Assembly (NCBI RefSeq): GCF_001870905.1
Contig: NZ_LNDC01000045.1
Coordinates: 1 to 45,585, forward strand
DNA length: 45,585 bases
Source: Geitlerinema sp. PCC 9228
GTDB lineage: Bacteria; Cyanobacteriota; Cyanobacteriia; Cyanobacteriales; PCC-9228
Direction: 5' to 3'
In this document: positions 37,627 to 45,585 of the stretch, one piece after another
Position numbering within the stretch: position 1 is the first letter of the stretch
Layout: every line of letters starts with the position of its first letter
Program-made: the position numbers and the translations under genes
The notes under the pieces: generated by a model
Told to the model about the DNA's origin: nothing
Database searches by the model: none
The model's input: only the letters and a program-made list of their open reading frames with translations

Positions 37627-39384
37627 ATGGCGGTAGCATCTATGCCCAGCCTACGAAAATTTTTTACCGGTTCGGTTGCCAGTTTTTGGCATCCCCACAG
37701 CATTTTTTGGTTTAGCCTCACCATCACGTTGGCGGCTGTATACGCTTTGTTGGCGATGCAGGCGGCGTTTGACGGCGAGTATGTGGTTCAAGACGATGCC
37801 AGGCAGCATGTGTTCTGGATGCAGCGTTTTGTCGATCCGCAATTGTTTCCCAACGATCGTATTGCCGATTATTTTCAATCGGTTGCTCCCAAAGGATACG
37901 CTACGCTATACCGAGGAGCAAGTTGGCTGGGAATTTCGCCGCTATTGCTGCACAAATTGTTGCCGCTGGTGTTGGGGTTGCTGGCAACAGGATACGGATT
38001 TGGGGTATCCATGCAGATTTTGCCGGTTCCCTTTGCTGGGTTTGCGTCGATGTTGCTGCTGAATCAGTGTCTTTGGCTGCAGGATGGTATGGTGTCGGCG
38101 ACGCCAAAGGCGTTTGTGTATCCTTTGTTTTTGGTGTTTTTGTATTACTGGCTGCGGCGGAATTTGTGGTTGATGGCAGCTGCGATCGCAGTTTTGGGGG
38201 GATTTTATCCCCAGTATGTTTTTATTGCGGATGGGGTGTTGGTGCTTTCGTTGCTCGGCTTTCGCAAGTTAGAATTTCGCTGGCTGGGCACCCGCGATCG
38301 CTATAGGTTGGTCGGGGTTGGCTTGTGGGTTTCGTTTCTGATTTTGCTTCCCTACGCGATCGCAACGTCGGAATTTGCCCCTACTGTGTCTTTGGAAACA
38401 GCAAAAACTATGCCGGAATTCCAACCCGAAGGGCGAACAGTCTTTTTCCATGATGACTTGGGACGGTTTTGGATGGTGGGTCGCGGTGGTTTGCGTTTGT
38501 CGTTAGAACCAATTTTGCTGTGTTTGGGGTTATTGCTGCCTTGGCTTTTGCAGTTACGCCATTGGTTTCCTTTAGGGAATCAAGTACAGAAAAATGTTCA
38601 CTCACTAACGCACTTGCTGGTTTCTGGTTTGGGCATGTTTTTGATTGCCCATATGCTTTTGTTTGCCTTGCACCTTCCCAGTCGCTACACCCAGCATAGT
38701 TTTCGCATGGCAATTTCCTTAGCAGCCGGATGTGCTATGGTTTTGCTGTTAGATGGCATTTGGCAGTGGTTCTCCCAGCGGCAAAATCGATTTTTGGCAA
38801 GGGGGGGGCAGCTGAGTATTGTGGCTTTTTTGGTTGGTTATTTACTTTTGTATCCCCTAACGTTAGATAATTTTCCTTGGACGGGATATATTGTGGGACG
38901 ATATCCTAAATTATACGAGTTTCTCCAACAAACACCGAAGGATACCTTGGTAGCTTCTGTTAGCGTGGAAGCCAACAATATTCCTACATTTGCACGTCGT
39001 TCCACGTTGGTTGCCAGCGAGTATGCCATTCCCTACCATTTGGGATACTACCAACCATTTCGCCAACGTACGGAAGATTTAATCCGTGCCCAGTATAGCC
39101 GCGATCGCGCTGTGGTGGAAAATTTTATTCAATCCTACGATATTGATTTCTGGCTGATAGACCGGGTGGCGTTTATCCCGGAATACGTTTCTAAAAACCG
39201 CTGGTTGCGTCAATACCAAGAGGCTAGCGAGACGGCTTTGACGTCGCTACAACAACCCACACCTCCCGTTTTAGCTAAGTGGGTGGTTCCCGAAATTCCT
39301 TTACCTAAAAGCGAAAGTGAATGTATTGCTTTTGAAAATCAAACGCTGGTCCTATTAAATACTAGCTGCTGGCTGGATCGATAG
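37627..39384 (+). CDS. Polytopic membrane protein, possible GT-C fold
   Basis: 585 residues from the ATG at 37627; a GTG at 37558 is also in frame but would leave only 21 bp to the divergent neighbour, and an ATG at 37642 is possible. About ten transmembrane segments. The first loop after helix 1 reads YVVQDDARQHVFWM, with an acidic pair in the position expected for GT-C glycosyltransferases. C-terminal soluble domain from about 470. I do not recognise a named family. The pairing with the GT39-like gene suggests a shared role in envelope glycan assembly. Confidence 0.7.
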   Translation: MAVASMPSLRKFFTGSVASFWHPHSIFWFSLTITLAAVYALLAMQAAFDGEYVVQDDARQHVFWMQRFVDPQLFPNDRIADYFQSVAPKGYATLYRGASWLGISPLLLHKLLPLVLGLLATGYGFGVSMQILPVPFAGFASMLLLNQCLWLQDGMVSATPKAFVYPLFLVFLYYWLRRNLWLMAAAIAVLGGFYPQYVFIADGVLVLSLLGFRKLEFRWLGTRDRYRLVGVGLWVSFLILLPYAIATSEFAPTVSLETAKTMPEFQPEGRTVFFHDDLGRFWMVGRGGLRLSLEPILLCLGLLLPWLLQLRHWFPLGNQVQKNVHSLTHLLVSGLGMFLIAHMLLFALHLPSRYTQHSFRMAISLAAGCAMVLLLDGIWQWFSQRQNRFLARGGQLSIVAFLVGYLLLYPLTLDNFPWTGYIVGRYPKLYEFLQQTPKDTLVASVSVEANNIPTFARRSTLVASEYAIPYHLGYYQPFRQRTEDLIRAQYSRDRAVVENFIQSYDIDFWLIDRVAFIPEYVSKNRWLRQYQEASETALTSLQQPTPPVLAKWVVPEIPLPKSESECIAFENQTLVLLNTSCWLDR

Positions 39385-39630
39385 GCAATCATTTTGCATG
39401 TATTTTGTAGTGGCACGTCTATTTTAATTTGGTAGGTAAAGCGAGCGCTAAAGTTTATAAATTTAAAATCCATGCAGCCATTCTTCTGTCCACTATGTTG
39501 AAATCGATTTCTTGTTATTTTTTCTTTTTTAAAATAATAAATGCGATCGCATATTTTCTTTCTTTTTTCTGATAATTATTCCGAAAAATAGAATATTTTT
39601 TCTTTATATATAGACAACGCTGCCAGGATT

Positions 39631-39649
39631 TCCGTGTTTTTACGTAAAA
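39631..39649. repeat. CCGTATTTTTACGG-type motif, copy 1
   Basis: TCCGTGTTTTTACGTAAAA; a weaker match to the palindrome at 39681-39696 and to the motif at 44999-45014. Confidence 0.45.
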
Positions 39650-39680
39650 TTTATCCGTTGTTTTTCTAAGGCTTTAAAAA

Positions 39681-39696
39681 TCCGTATTTTTACGGA
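39681..39696. repeat. CCGTATTTTTACGG-type palindrome, copy 2
   Basis: TCCGTA (39681-39686), TTTT loop, TACGGA (39691-39696): a perfect 6-bp stem. It lies about 380 bp upstream of the RTX gene start; a related motif lies upstream of the acidic repeat gene. Confidence 0.5.
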
Positions 39697-40076
39697 AATT
39701 TTGTATCTATTCTTAACAGAGAAGGAAAAAACCATTCGTTGTAAATCCTTATGAGACGGGAATTTGGGGAAATTTTAAGAAAAGTGATTTTGGGATTCCG
39801 GAGAAAGAAAGGACAACTTGTATAGGTTGATAAATTGCGATCGCATTTTGCGTTTTGGGAGTTAATTTTCATTAAAAAATCAACGATATTCCCAAAAGAA
39901 GCTTGGTAGAAATATCGCATCTACCCGAAGCCAGCATCAGGAGTTTTCTATTTCTATATACATACGCGATCGCAGTTATTGGCAACTAGGAAACCACCGT
40001 TACAGCGAACTTCTCAAACGGTAAGAATCCGACAACCAATTGTATTGCTTGCAAAACATCCATAAGGGGTAAAAAT

Positions 40077-41901
40077 ATGGATTTTGACGCTATTCACGTA
40101 TTAAACCCAGACGACAATACCTACACAACCGACGGTCAGAACGATTTGGTTGTGGCTTTGGGAGGTTCCGACATCGTCGCGGCTTTGGGAGGCAACGACT
40201 ATCTGTTTGGTAACCAGGGAAACGATCTCCTCAGCGGCAATGGAGGAGAAGATATTCTGCGAGGCGGTCAGCAAGATGACTGGCTGCTAGGGGGAGATGG
40301 TAATGATGTGATGACCGGAGATTTAGATAACGACGTTGTTGCCGGCGGTAACGGTAACGATTTCATTTACGGCAATCAAGGCAACGACCAACTCTTCGGC
40401 AACAGCGGTCGAGATAACATCTATGGCGGTCAAAATAACGATTTGATTCGCGGTGGTCGCGATAGCGATCGCATTTTTGGCAATTTAGGAGATGATACCC
40501 TTAGCGGCGATTTAGGGAAAGACACTTTACAAGGAGGTTTGGGAAGCGATCGCTTTATTATTGGTGTAGATTTGGGGGGAATGTCTGTAGAAGAGGCAGA
40601 TGTCATTAATGATTTTACCGATGGTGTGGATAGTATCGAAATCGCTGGCAATATCGACGCTGATGATATTGAAATTTCCCAAGGAACAGGAGAATACAGC
40701 GAAGATACGGTGATTCGCAGTCGCGGAAGTAGTGAATATTTTGCGGTTTTCAAAGGAATTGATAGTTCGGTTATTGATGGTGATGATTTTGTCAATCTCA
40801 GCAACGTAGACCCATCACCGACACCAGACCCATCACCGACACCAGACCCATCACCGACACCAGACCCATCACCGACACCAGACCCAGCTAGTTTAGCATT
40901 CGATACTGCTAACTATAGCGTTAGTGAAGATAGCGGCAATGCCACGGTTACTGTTACCCGAACTGGTGGTAGCGATATGGTGAAGTGAGTGTACATTACG
41001 CCACTAGCGACGATACGGCAACTGCTGGGTCGGATTACACCAGCCAAAGTGGAACTTTAACCTTTGCGGCTGGGGAAACTAGTAAAACCATTGAAATTCC
41101 CATTAGCGACGATAGCGATGCAGAAGGAAACGAAACCTTACAGCTAACGCTAACCAATGCGGTAATGCGAATTTGGGAAGTCAGGATACCACCTCTCTAA
41201 CGATTTCGGATAATGATATTGCCACCGCCGTATCGGACTCTGCTAAGTTAGGCGGTTACAATGATGACATAGATTTAAGTAATGAATCTGAGGTAGCTGC
41301 CAGAGGAGGTCCTAGCGTTACTGTGGGAAATCGCTCGATTTATATCGGTTACGAACAAGTGACTAACCTCAATCAAAATCCAGTGATGGTCAGCTTTACC
41401 AACGGTACGCAAGATTGGGTGGTTGGCAGCGAATTGGAAGAAAGTAGTACCGATACGCGGGGATATGGCTTACTATGGGATGGCGGTGACAATCTCTATG
41501 CCGTCTTTAGTACAGATGGTACGCAAGGCAGTACCAATGAAGACTTCCGCGAGTTTGCTACTGATGGCTGGCTGACTAGCTACGGTCAAGGCGGTGGTGC
41601 CAAGGTTGCCATTATCGCCAAGATTGACCCAAATACTGGTATTCCCACGGATGCGACTTTCCTCTATGCCAAACTCAGTAATGGCAACAGCAATACCATG
41701 ACGGTCACTGATTTGTCGCTAAATAGCAATGGCAATGTGGTGGTTCAGGCAGCATCCTACTTCTCACCTCTGCAGGTAGATAAAACCAGGATGGAAAATA
41801 ATGGACCCGATACGAGTTCTCCCTTTGACTATACGATTGAGTTTACGCCAGATTTGAGTTCTGCTGTACGAGCAGAAGCACCCGGTTTTCAAGGAACTTG
41901 A
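40077..41901 (+). pseudogene. RTX/Calx-beta calcium-binding protein gene broken by two frameshifts
   Basis: Three frames must be joined to read the whole protein (about 607 residues). Part 1 (40077 to about 40978) has some 14 RTX-type GGxGxD repeats (GGNDYLFGNQGNDLLSGNGG and on), then four DPSPTP linker repeats and the start of a Calx-beta domain. Part 2 (about 40979-41160) continues Calx-beta (VHYATSDDTATAGSDYTSQS). Part 3 (41161-41901) completes it (TTSLTISDNDIA) and adds a C-terminal domain of about 230 residues, unassigned. Break 1 is a duplicated AT at 40975-40978, making a TGA at 40986; break 2 is one missing base between 41160 and 41161. Such proteins are usually secreted by type I systems and bind calcium. 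The rest of the reading is undecayed, so recent mutation or sequence error is likely. Confidence 0.75.
40809..40880 (+). repeat. Four tandem 18-bp units encoding DPSPTP
   Basis: Four identical copies of GACCCATCACCGACACCA in the linker between the RTX and Calx-beta parts. Identical copies suggest slippage-driven copy-number change. Confidence 0.9.
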
Positions 41902-41932
41902 TAGAATTTTCATCAGTCAGCTAGATGGTTAA

Positions 41933-41961
41933 AATAAGGGCGACAAGCGATCGCCCTTATT
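41933..41961. terminator. Bidirectional intrinsic terminator
   Basis: AATAAGGGCGA (41933-41943) and TCGCCCTTATT (41951-41961) form a perfect 11-bp stem around CAAGCGA. T-rich sequence follows on the plus strand and A/T-rich sequence on the other side. It lies between convergent genes ending at 41901 (+) and 41984 (-). Confidence 0.8.
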
Positions 41962-41983
41962 TTCTTCTTGTAGTTACGGGATT

Positions 41984-42280
41984 TTACAGCAACCCCTCCA
42001 CTGGTTGGCGAAAGGCAATGAGAGCGTATTTTTCCCGAAACGGTTTTATCTCTTCTATCAAGCGATCGCAAATTTCCTCAGAGGTCAGGATTTTGATTTC
42101 AATATTGGTATTGAAACCAGCGATATCTCCCATGCGGGAACCGTGGCGACCGGAACCAACGGCTTGGATAATTGTGTAGCCGCTGGCACCAGAATTTTTT
42201 AACAATTTGACCATGCGGTCTTGCAAAACTGATTCACAAATTACAGTAACCAAAAACATATCTTGTAAAGAAGCAGCCAT
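41984..42280 (-). CDS. Small PII-superfamily-like signalling protein
   Basis: 98 residues from the ATG at 42280; the open frame runs further upstream but that part is the antisense of ygfZ. The fold pattern is PII-like: beta strand (MFLVTVICESVL), helix (DRMVKLLKNSGASGYTI), a T-loop-like segment with GSGRHGSRMGD, then NIEIKILTSEEICDRLIEEI and a final strand. Shorter than GlnB (112 residues), with a modified T-loop lacking the uridylylated/phosphorylated positions of classical PII. Such small PII-like proteins often bind adenine nucleotides and regulate transporters. Downstream of ygfZ, gap 62 bp. Confidence 0.65.
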   Translation of the reverse strand: MAASLQDMFLVTVICESVLQDRMVKLLKNSGASGYTIIQAVGSGRHGSRMGDIAGFNTNIEIKILTSEEICDRLIEEIKPFREKYALIAFRQPVEGLL

Positions 42281-42342
42281 AACGTACAATGAAAAATGAA
42301 CCAATATCGCTATTATCGGGGGTGGTAGGTAACCAAAGCAAG

Positions 42343-43407
42343 TTAGGTTTGTGCTGCCAAATATCCCCGGGAAGCGAAATTGAGATCCACCACGTCGGCT
42401 TCCACCTTGCCGATGGATACCTGCAACCCGAGACCGCCAGCCTTGGTACGAATATACGCCAAACCAAACACCCCTTCTGGCGTTTCCGTACAGCTGGTTA
42501 GGGTTCCCACCTGTTTGCCGTCTAGCATCACTGGCGTTCCCGGTTCCACGAAACTTGGCAGGCGAACTCCCCAAAGTTGGGTTTTCACGCCTTTGTAGGT
42601 ATTCAACCTGGCAATGGTTTCCTGACCGATGTAGCAACCTTTTTCAAAAGAAATATTATGCCACAAAGCGGCTTCTAGAGGATTGTAATCTTCGGTTAAT
42701 TCTGCTTCTGCTGCCGGTCTTCCCTGCAAAATTCGTAGTTTCTCCCAACAAGCATCTCCCATAGGGGGAACGCCGGCGGTTTCTGTTAGCAGTTGCCAGA
42801 CGGTGGCGGCTTCCTCGCGGTTGACTATTAGTGTATATCCTGGCATTGCCAATCCATTGCCGGTGGCAACCCGTACTTGCATTTGTTGCAAATCAACCAT
42901 TTGGTGGCTGTTGGCAGGTAAGTCAACCGAAACTCCCAATTTTTCCCAAACGGTATCGCTTTGGGGTCCAATTAAACTAAAAATGCTGTGGGTATCGCTA
43001 ATATCTTCTAGTTCTACCTTATCAAAAGGAAAGATATAGCGGTCCAACCATTTCATCATAGTTTCCCGTCGATTGGGAGAAACCAGCAGCAAAATGGCAT
43101 CTTCGGTGGCATAGGCAGTAGCCAGATCGATAGTCCGTGCCGTAGAATTGGTAAATACGGTATCTTGGCTTTGTCCTGGCTGGAGATTGTTAAAGTCGTT
43201 GGTACTTTGGTTGTGTAAAAACCGCAACTGTTCTTCGCCGGATAGCCGCAGCAATCCCCAGTGAGAGCGATCGCATATAGCGACTTGGTTCCTGGCAGCC
43301 GCCAACGCTTCGGCATCGTTGCCAAAACTCACCGGTATGGACTGGGTATCCCTATCAAAGGTGGCACCTAGGTCTTTTTGTATCTGTTGTAATGTAGTGG
43401 TTGTCAT
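42343..43407 (-). CDS. ygfZ: YgfZ/GcvT-like folate-binding protein
   Basis: 354 residues. The diagnostic K-G-C-Y-x-G-Q-E motif is present as KGCYIGQET, and the N-terminal domain has the GcvT-like pattern (AICDRSHWGLLRLSGEEQLRFLHNQ region). YgfZ helps assemble or repair certain Fe-S enzymes in a folate-dependent way and is related to the T-protein of the glycine cleavage system. Lies 25 bp after the GNAT gene and 62 bp before the PII-like gene, all on the minus strand, so one transcript is plausible. Confidence 0.9.
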   Translation of the reverse strand: MTTTTLQQIQKDLGATFDRDTQSIPVSFGNDAEALAAARNQVAICDRSHWGLLRLSGEEQLRFLHNQSTNDFNNLQPGQSQDTVFTNSTARTIDLATAYATEDAILLLVSPNRRETMMKWLDRYIFPFDKVELEDISDTHSIFSLIGPQSDTVWEKLGVSVDLPANSHQMVDLQQMQVRVATGNGLAMPGYTLIVNREEAATVWQLLTETAGVPPMGDACWEKLRILQGRPAAEAELTEDYNPLEAALWHNISFEKGCYIGQETIARLNTYKGVKTQLWGVRLPSFVEPGTPVMLDGKQVGTLTSCTETPEGVFGLAYIRTKAGGLGLQVSIGKVEADVVDLNFASRGYLAAQT

Positions 43408-43432
43408 CGGTGTTTCCAGAAGCTATCCATCT

Positions 43433-43969
43433 TTACGATTGTCTATATTTTGAATATAGGGAATCAAGGAACTTGACGTAAACGCGATCGCAGCGAGGGG
43501 TTTCTACATCGGTAGCTGGTTGGTAGCCATATTTTTCGTACAGCTTGACCGCTTCGGTGAGAACGCTGGCTGTCTCCACCCAGATGGCTTCAAATCCTCT
43601 AGCTGCGATCGCAGCTTCTAATTGTTGTAGCAAAAATTTGCCCATCCCACTGCCGCGAACCGACGGCAGCAAATACATTTTCCGAATCTCCACTTGGGTT
43701 GAGGATAGTTGAGACGCTTGATTTTCTCCACGAAAGACGGGATAGTAGCCGCCAGTTCCCACCACAGTTCCCTGTTTTTCCACCACCCAAAACTCGCCGC
43801 CAGTTTCCCAATAATATTTTTCCACCTCTACCACATCGCGATCGCTGGTTTCCGGTTCCCAAGCCAAACCGTACTCCGTTAACACTTCCTCAATAATCTT
43901 CGCACAAATATCGCGATCGCCAGGTTCCCAAGGTCGAATTACCACATCCGCTTTCCAGGTCAACGACAT
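43433..43969 (-). CDS. GNAT-family N-acetyltransferase
   Basis: 178 residues from the ATG at 43969; a TTG at 43978 has a closer GGAGG and is an alternative. The acetyl-CoA-binding motif A is visible as VRGSGMGKFLLQQL, preceded by IRKMYLLPS. The rest has normal GNAT length. The acceptor substrate is unknown. First gene of a likely operon with ygfZ; the decayed gene at 43988 ends 19 bp upstream. Confidence 0.85.
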   Translation of the reverse strand: MSLTWKADVVIRPWEPGDRDICAKIIEEVLTEYGLAWEPETSDRDVVEVEKYYWETGGEFWVVEKQGTVVGTGGYYPVFRGENQASQLSSTQVEIRKMYLLPSVRGSGMGKFLLQQLEAAIAARGFEAIWVETASVLTEAVKLYEKYGYQPATDVETPRCDRVYVKFLDSLYSKYRQS

Positions 43970-43987
43970 CGCAGCCAACCATCCTCC

Positions 43988-44571
43988 CTATCGTTTTTGA
44001 AAACTTGCTGGTTCCCAACCATACCACAAACAAACCGCCAGCCAACTCACCGACAAAAGTCCGGCAATGCTGAGGGTCAATCCCCCGATAGGGAACCAAC
44101 AATCCCAACACTGGCAAAATCGCACCGCTTATGGTAGCAATAAAAATTGCCAAAGAAGTACGTTATAGGTCTGTTCTACCATATACCGCAATTGCGGTGC
44201 GTATGGTTCCCCATCTTTTCCCCAGCTATGCTAGCCGCCATTTCTTTAACCTGTGCCTGTTCCCAATGGTGGTAGCGATTCGCTAACGTAGAACAGAGAA
44301 AAAATCCCGCCACTAACCAACACAAAACCAACGTAGCATGTGGCCATCCCTGCAACCAGCGATCGTACCCCCACAGCCAAGCATACAACCAGGGTGGATT
44401 GGTTTTCTGACCTTGGGAAAAATTGAACAACGCTAAGATCGTTCCCAACAACCCCACCAAAACCAACAAAACCAGTCACAACCGCATCATTTGCAACCCA
44501 AACTGCATTAGTTCCTGGGGATGGGTTCGAGGAGATGGGGAATGCCTTGCGAACTTTGCGAGAGAAGCCAT
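43988..44571 (-). pseudogene. Decayed polytopic membrane-protein gene
   Basis: From an ATG at 44571 the frame reads MASLAKFARHSPSPRTHPQE and on, to an in-frame TGA near 44478 (probably once TGG, as LVLLVLVGLLGTILALFNFS continues). Frame changes follow near 44190 and between 44160 and 44080, after which the readings SLAIFIATISGAILPVLGLL and GGLTLSIAGLLSVSWLAVCL continue hydrophobic segments to a TAG at 43988-43990. The original would be about 195 residues with four membrane helices. The family is not recognised. Confidence 0.6.
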
Positions 44572-45149
44572 ATAAAATGATTCCAAACCAATACCAACTC
44601 AAAATGGGGATGGATGTTACAGCGGAAAAAGTTCCCAGTTCCCCTCTTTATCCGCGATCGCACTTTCCAACTTGAAGATAGCGCACCATCCCACAGGATT
44701 CTTCAGAAACGAAGTTTCCCATTTTCCTCAATTCTTGACTTTCAAAAATTTTCCTAGAAATGGCAGATAGATTTCTTTGACTTTTCCCTCTGACAAATCA
44801 AGCATACCACCAATGAAAGGCGGTTTTCCTTTTTTATGTTTATTTTTCTCACTTTACGCATTAACACGTATTTTAAGCGTTTCTTTATCGAAACTTTATC
44901 TTTTCTGGGCAGAATTTTGAAGAAGCTGTGACATACTCGAAATGGGATTTTGAGGGGAACATAAAATTTCATCGATTCCTTATCAATCGCGTGGTAACTA
45001 CGTATTTTTACGGATTTTCACGGAAAAAGACCCAGAAACGGCAAATCATCGCACATGCTTTGTGAAACCTTCATCAAGCATAGCAGGTGGGAAATCTACA
45101 TATGCGGTGGTTACATAAGCATTCAAACAATCTTTCAAGGGAGAGTATC
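44572..45149. other. AT-rich intergenic region upstream of the acidic repeat gene
   Basis: About 580 bp with no gene seen. It contains a CGTATTTTTACGG motif at 45001-45013 followed by TTTTCACGGA, related to the palindromes upstream of the RTX gene, and ends in a ribosome-binding site (AAGGGAGAG) before the ATG at 45150. Confidence 0.5.
44999..45014. repeat. CCGTATTTTTACGG-type motif, copy 3
   Basis: TACGTATTTTTACGGA, about 150 bp upstream of the acidic repeat gene; matches the 39681 palindrome except at the left end, and a second ACGGA arm follows after TTTTC. Confidence 0.45.
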
Positions 45150-45585
45150 ATGGCATTTACCACAACGCAATTAACTCAGTTAGATGACAATACTGAAAAA
45201 TCTCTGGCAATTGAGGCTATTATGTTGGAAGAGGAAACTTCCGAAGGGAAATCTTCCGATTACGAAGGAGAAGAAACAGTAGCCTATATGGAAGATGATG
45301 ATGAATCTTCTGATGATGATGGCGAATCTTCCGATTACGAAGGAGAAGAAACAGTAGCCTATATGGAAGACGATGATGAATCTTCCGATTACGAAGGGGA
45401 AGAAACGGTAGCCTATATGGAAGATGATGGCGAATCTTCCGATTACGAAGGGGAAGAAACGGTAGCCTATATGGAAGATGATGATGAATCTTCTGATGAT
45501 GATGGCGAATCTTCCGATTACGAAGGAGAAGAAACAGTAGCCGATATGGAAGATGATGATGAATCTTCTGATGATAATGGCGAAT
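45150..45585 (+). CDS. Highly acidic tandem-repeat protein (3' end beyond window)
   Basis: At least 145 residues, open at the window end. The ATG at 45150 has AAGGGAGAG about 7 bases upstream. A non-repetitive N-terminus of about 35 residues (MAFTTTQLTQLDDNTEKSLA and on) is followed by near-identical repeats of SSDYEGEETVAYMEDDDE (18 residues), some with an extra SSDDDGE module (7 residues). Repeat starts are at 45252, 45327, 45381, 45435 and 45510, giving periods of 75, 54, 54 and 75 bp. Almost all charged residues are Asp or Glu, so it should be disordered and strongly anionic, possibly calcium-binding. No signal peptide is seen. No family recognised. Confidence 0.8.
   Translation, partial: MAFTTTQLTQLDDNTEKSLAIEAIMLEEETSEGKSSDYEGEETVAYMEDDDESSDDDGESSDYEGEETVAYMEDDDESSDYEGEETVAYMEDDGESSDYEGEETVAYMEDDDESSDDDGESSDYEGEETVADMEDDDESSDDNGE

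Larger units (their letters stand above)
39385..40076. other. AT-rich intergenic region upstream of the RTX gene
   Basis: About 690 bp without a gene. It has long A/T runs, two copies of the CCGTATTTTTACGG-type palindrome (39631-39649 and 39679-39699) and HIP1 sites. Confidence 0.5.

Noticed and set aside
40809-40880. Short tandem repeats as a CRISPR or origin iteron cluster
   Set aside because: 18-bp units without spacers, encoding DPSPTP inside a gene.
42281-42637. Upstream extension of the PII-like open frame
   Set aside because: It overlaps ygfZ in another frame and is low in protein character; the ATG at 42280 starts the PII fold.
45252-45585. Possible CRISPR array because of regular repeats
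   Set aside because: The repeats are directly adjacent, in frame and protein-coding, with no unique spacers.

Overview
The window is a piece of cyanobacterial chromosome. Evidence: the HIP1 octamer GCGATCGC is frequent throughout (for example 273-280); an isoleucyl-tRNA synthetase carries the cyanobacterial CAAD membrane-anchor insertion; there is a cyanobacteriochrome-type photoreceptor, a KGK-domain protein, a carotenoid oxygenase, and several palindromic interspersed repeats. No tRNA, rRNA or CRISPR array was recognised by eye.

Layout. (1) 0.5-3.4 kb, minus strand: tRNA hydroxylase MiaE, then an SPL-family radical SAM protein, then a methyltransferase-like protein split by a frameshift at an A9 run. 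A divergent TetR regulator follows (3.6-4.2 kb). (2) 4.5-10.7 kb, plus strand: the most unusual part. A protein that looks like a dynamin stalk without a GTPase domain precedes a full-length dynamin-like GTPase, a single-span membrane protein (8-bp gene overlap) and a protein with a Gly/Ala-rich hydrophobic segment plus coiled coil. The first gene is preceded by a 110-bp truncated copy of its own 5' end. (3) 10.8-17.2 kb: a conserved membrane protein, a secreted pentapeptide-repeat protein, ileS with CAAD, and a small unknown protein. (4) 17.4-25.1 kb: surface/envelope genes: a glycosyltransferase-like protein, a sulfotransferase, a GT4 glycosyltransferase, a KGK protein, and lgt between two alkaline-phosphatase-superfamily enzymes. 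(5) 25.4-33.7 kb: signalling: a hybrid histidine kinase, a carotenoid oxygenase, and a GAF-EAL-GAF-GGDEF protein whose second GAF has the two-cysteine signature of a DXCF cyanobacteriochrome, in the same order as the C-terminal half of Cph2. (6) 33.8-39.4 kb: thiM, an acyltransferase, a MITE-like element, and two divergent polytopic membrane proteins, one a GT39-like glycosyltransferase. (7) 39.4-45.6 kb: an RTX/Calx-beta protein broken by two frameshifts, a PII-like protein, ygfZ, a GNAT acetyltransferase, a decayed membrane-protein gene, and the start of a very acidic tandem-repeat protein cut by the window end. A shared palindrome (core CCGTATTTTTACGG) lies upstream of both the RTX gene and the acidic repeat gene.

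The best candidate for an undescribed system is the four-gene dynamin-like cluster at 4680-10740: a GTPase, a GTPase-less paralog of its stalk, and two membrane-associated partners. All functional statements come from reading translations and motifs by eye; no database search was run.
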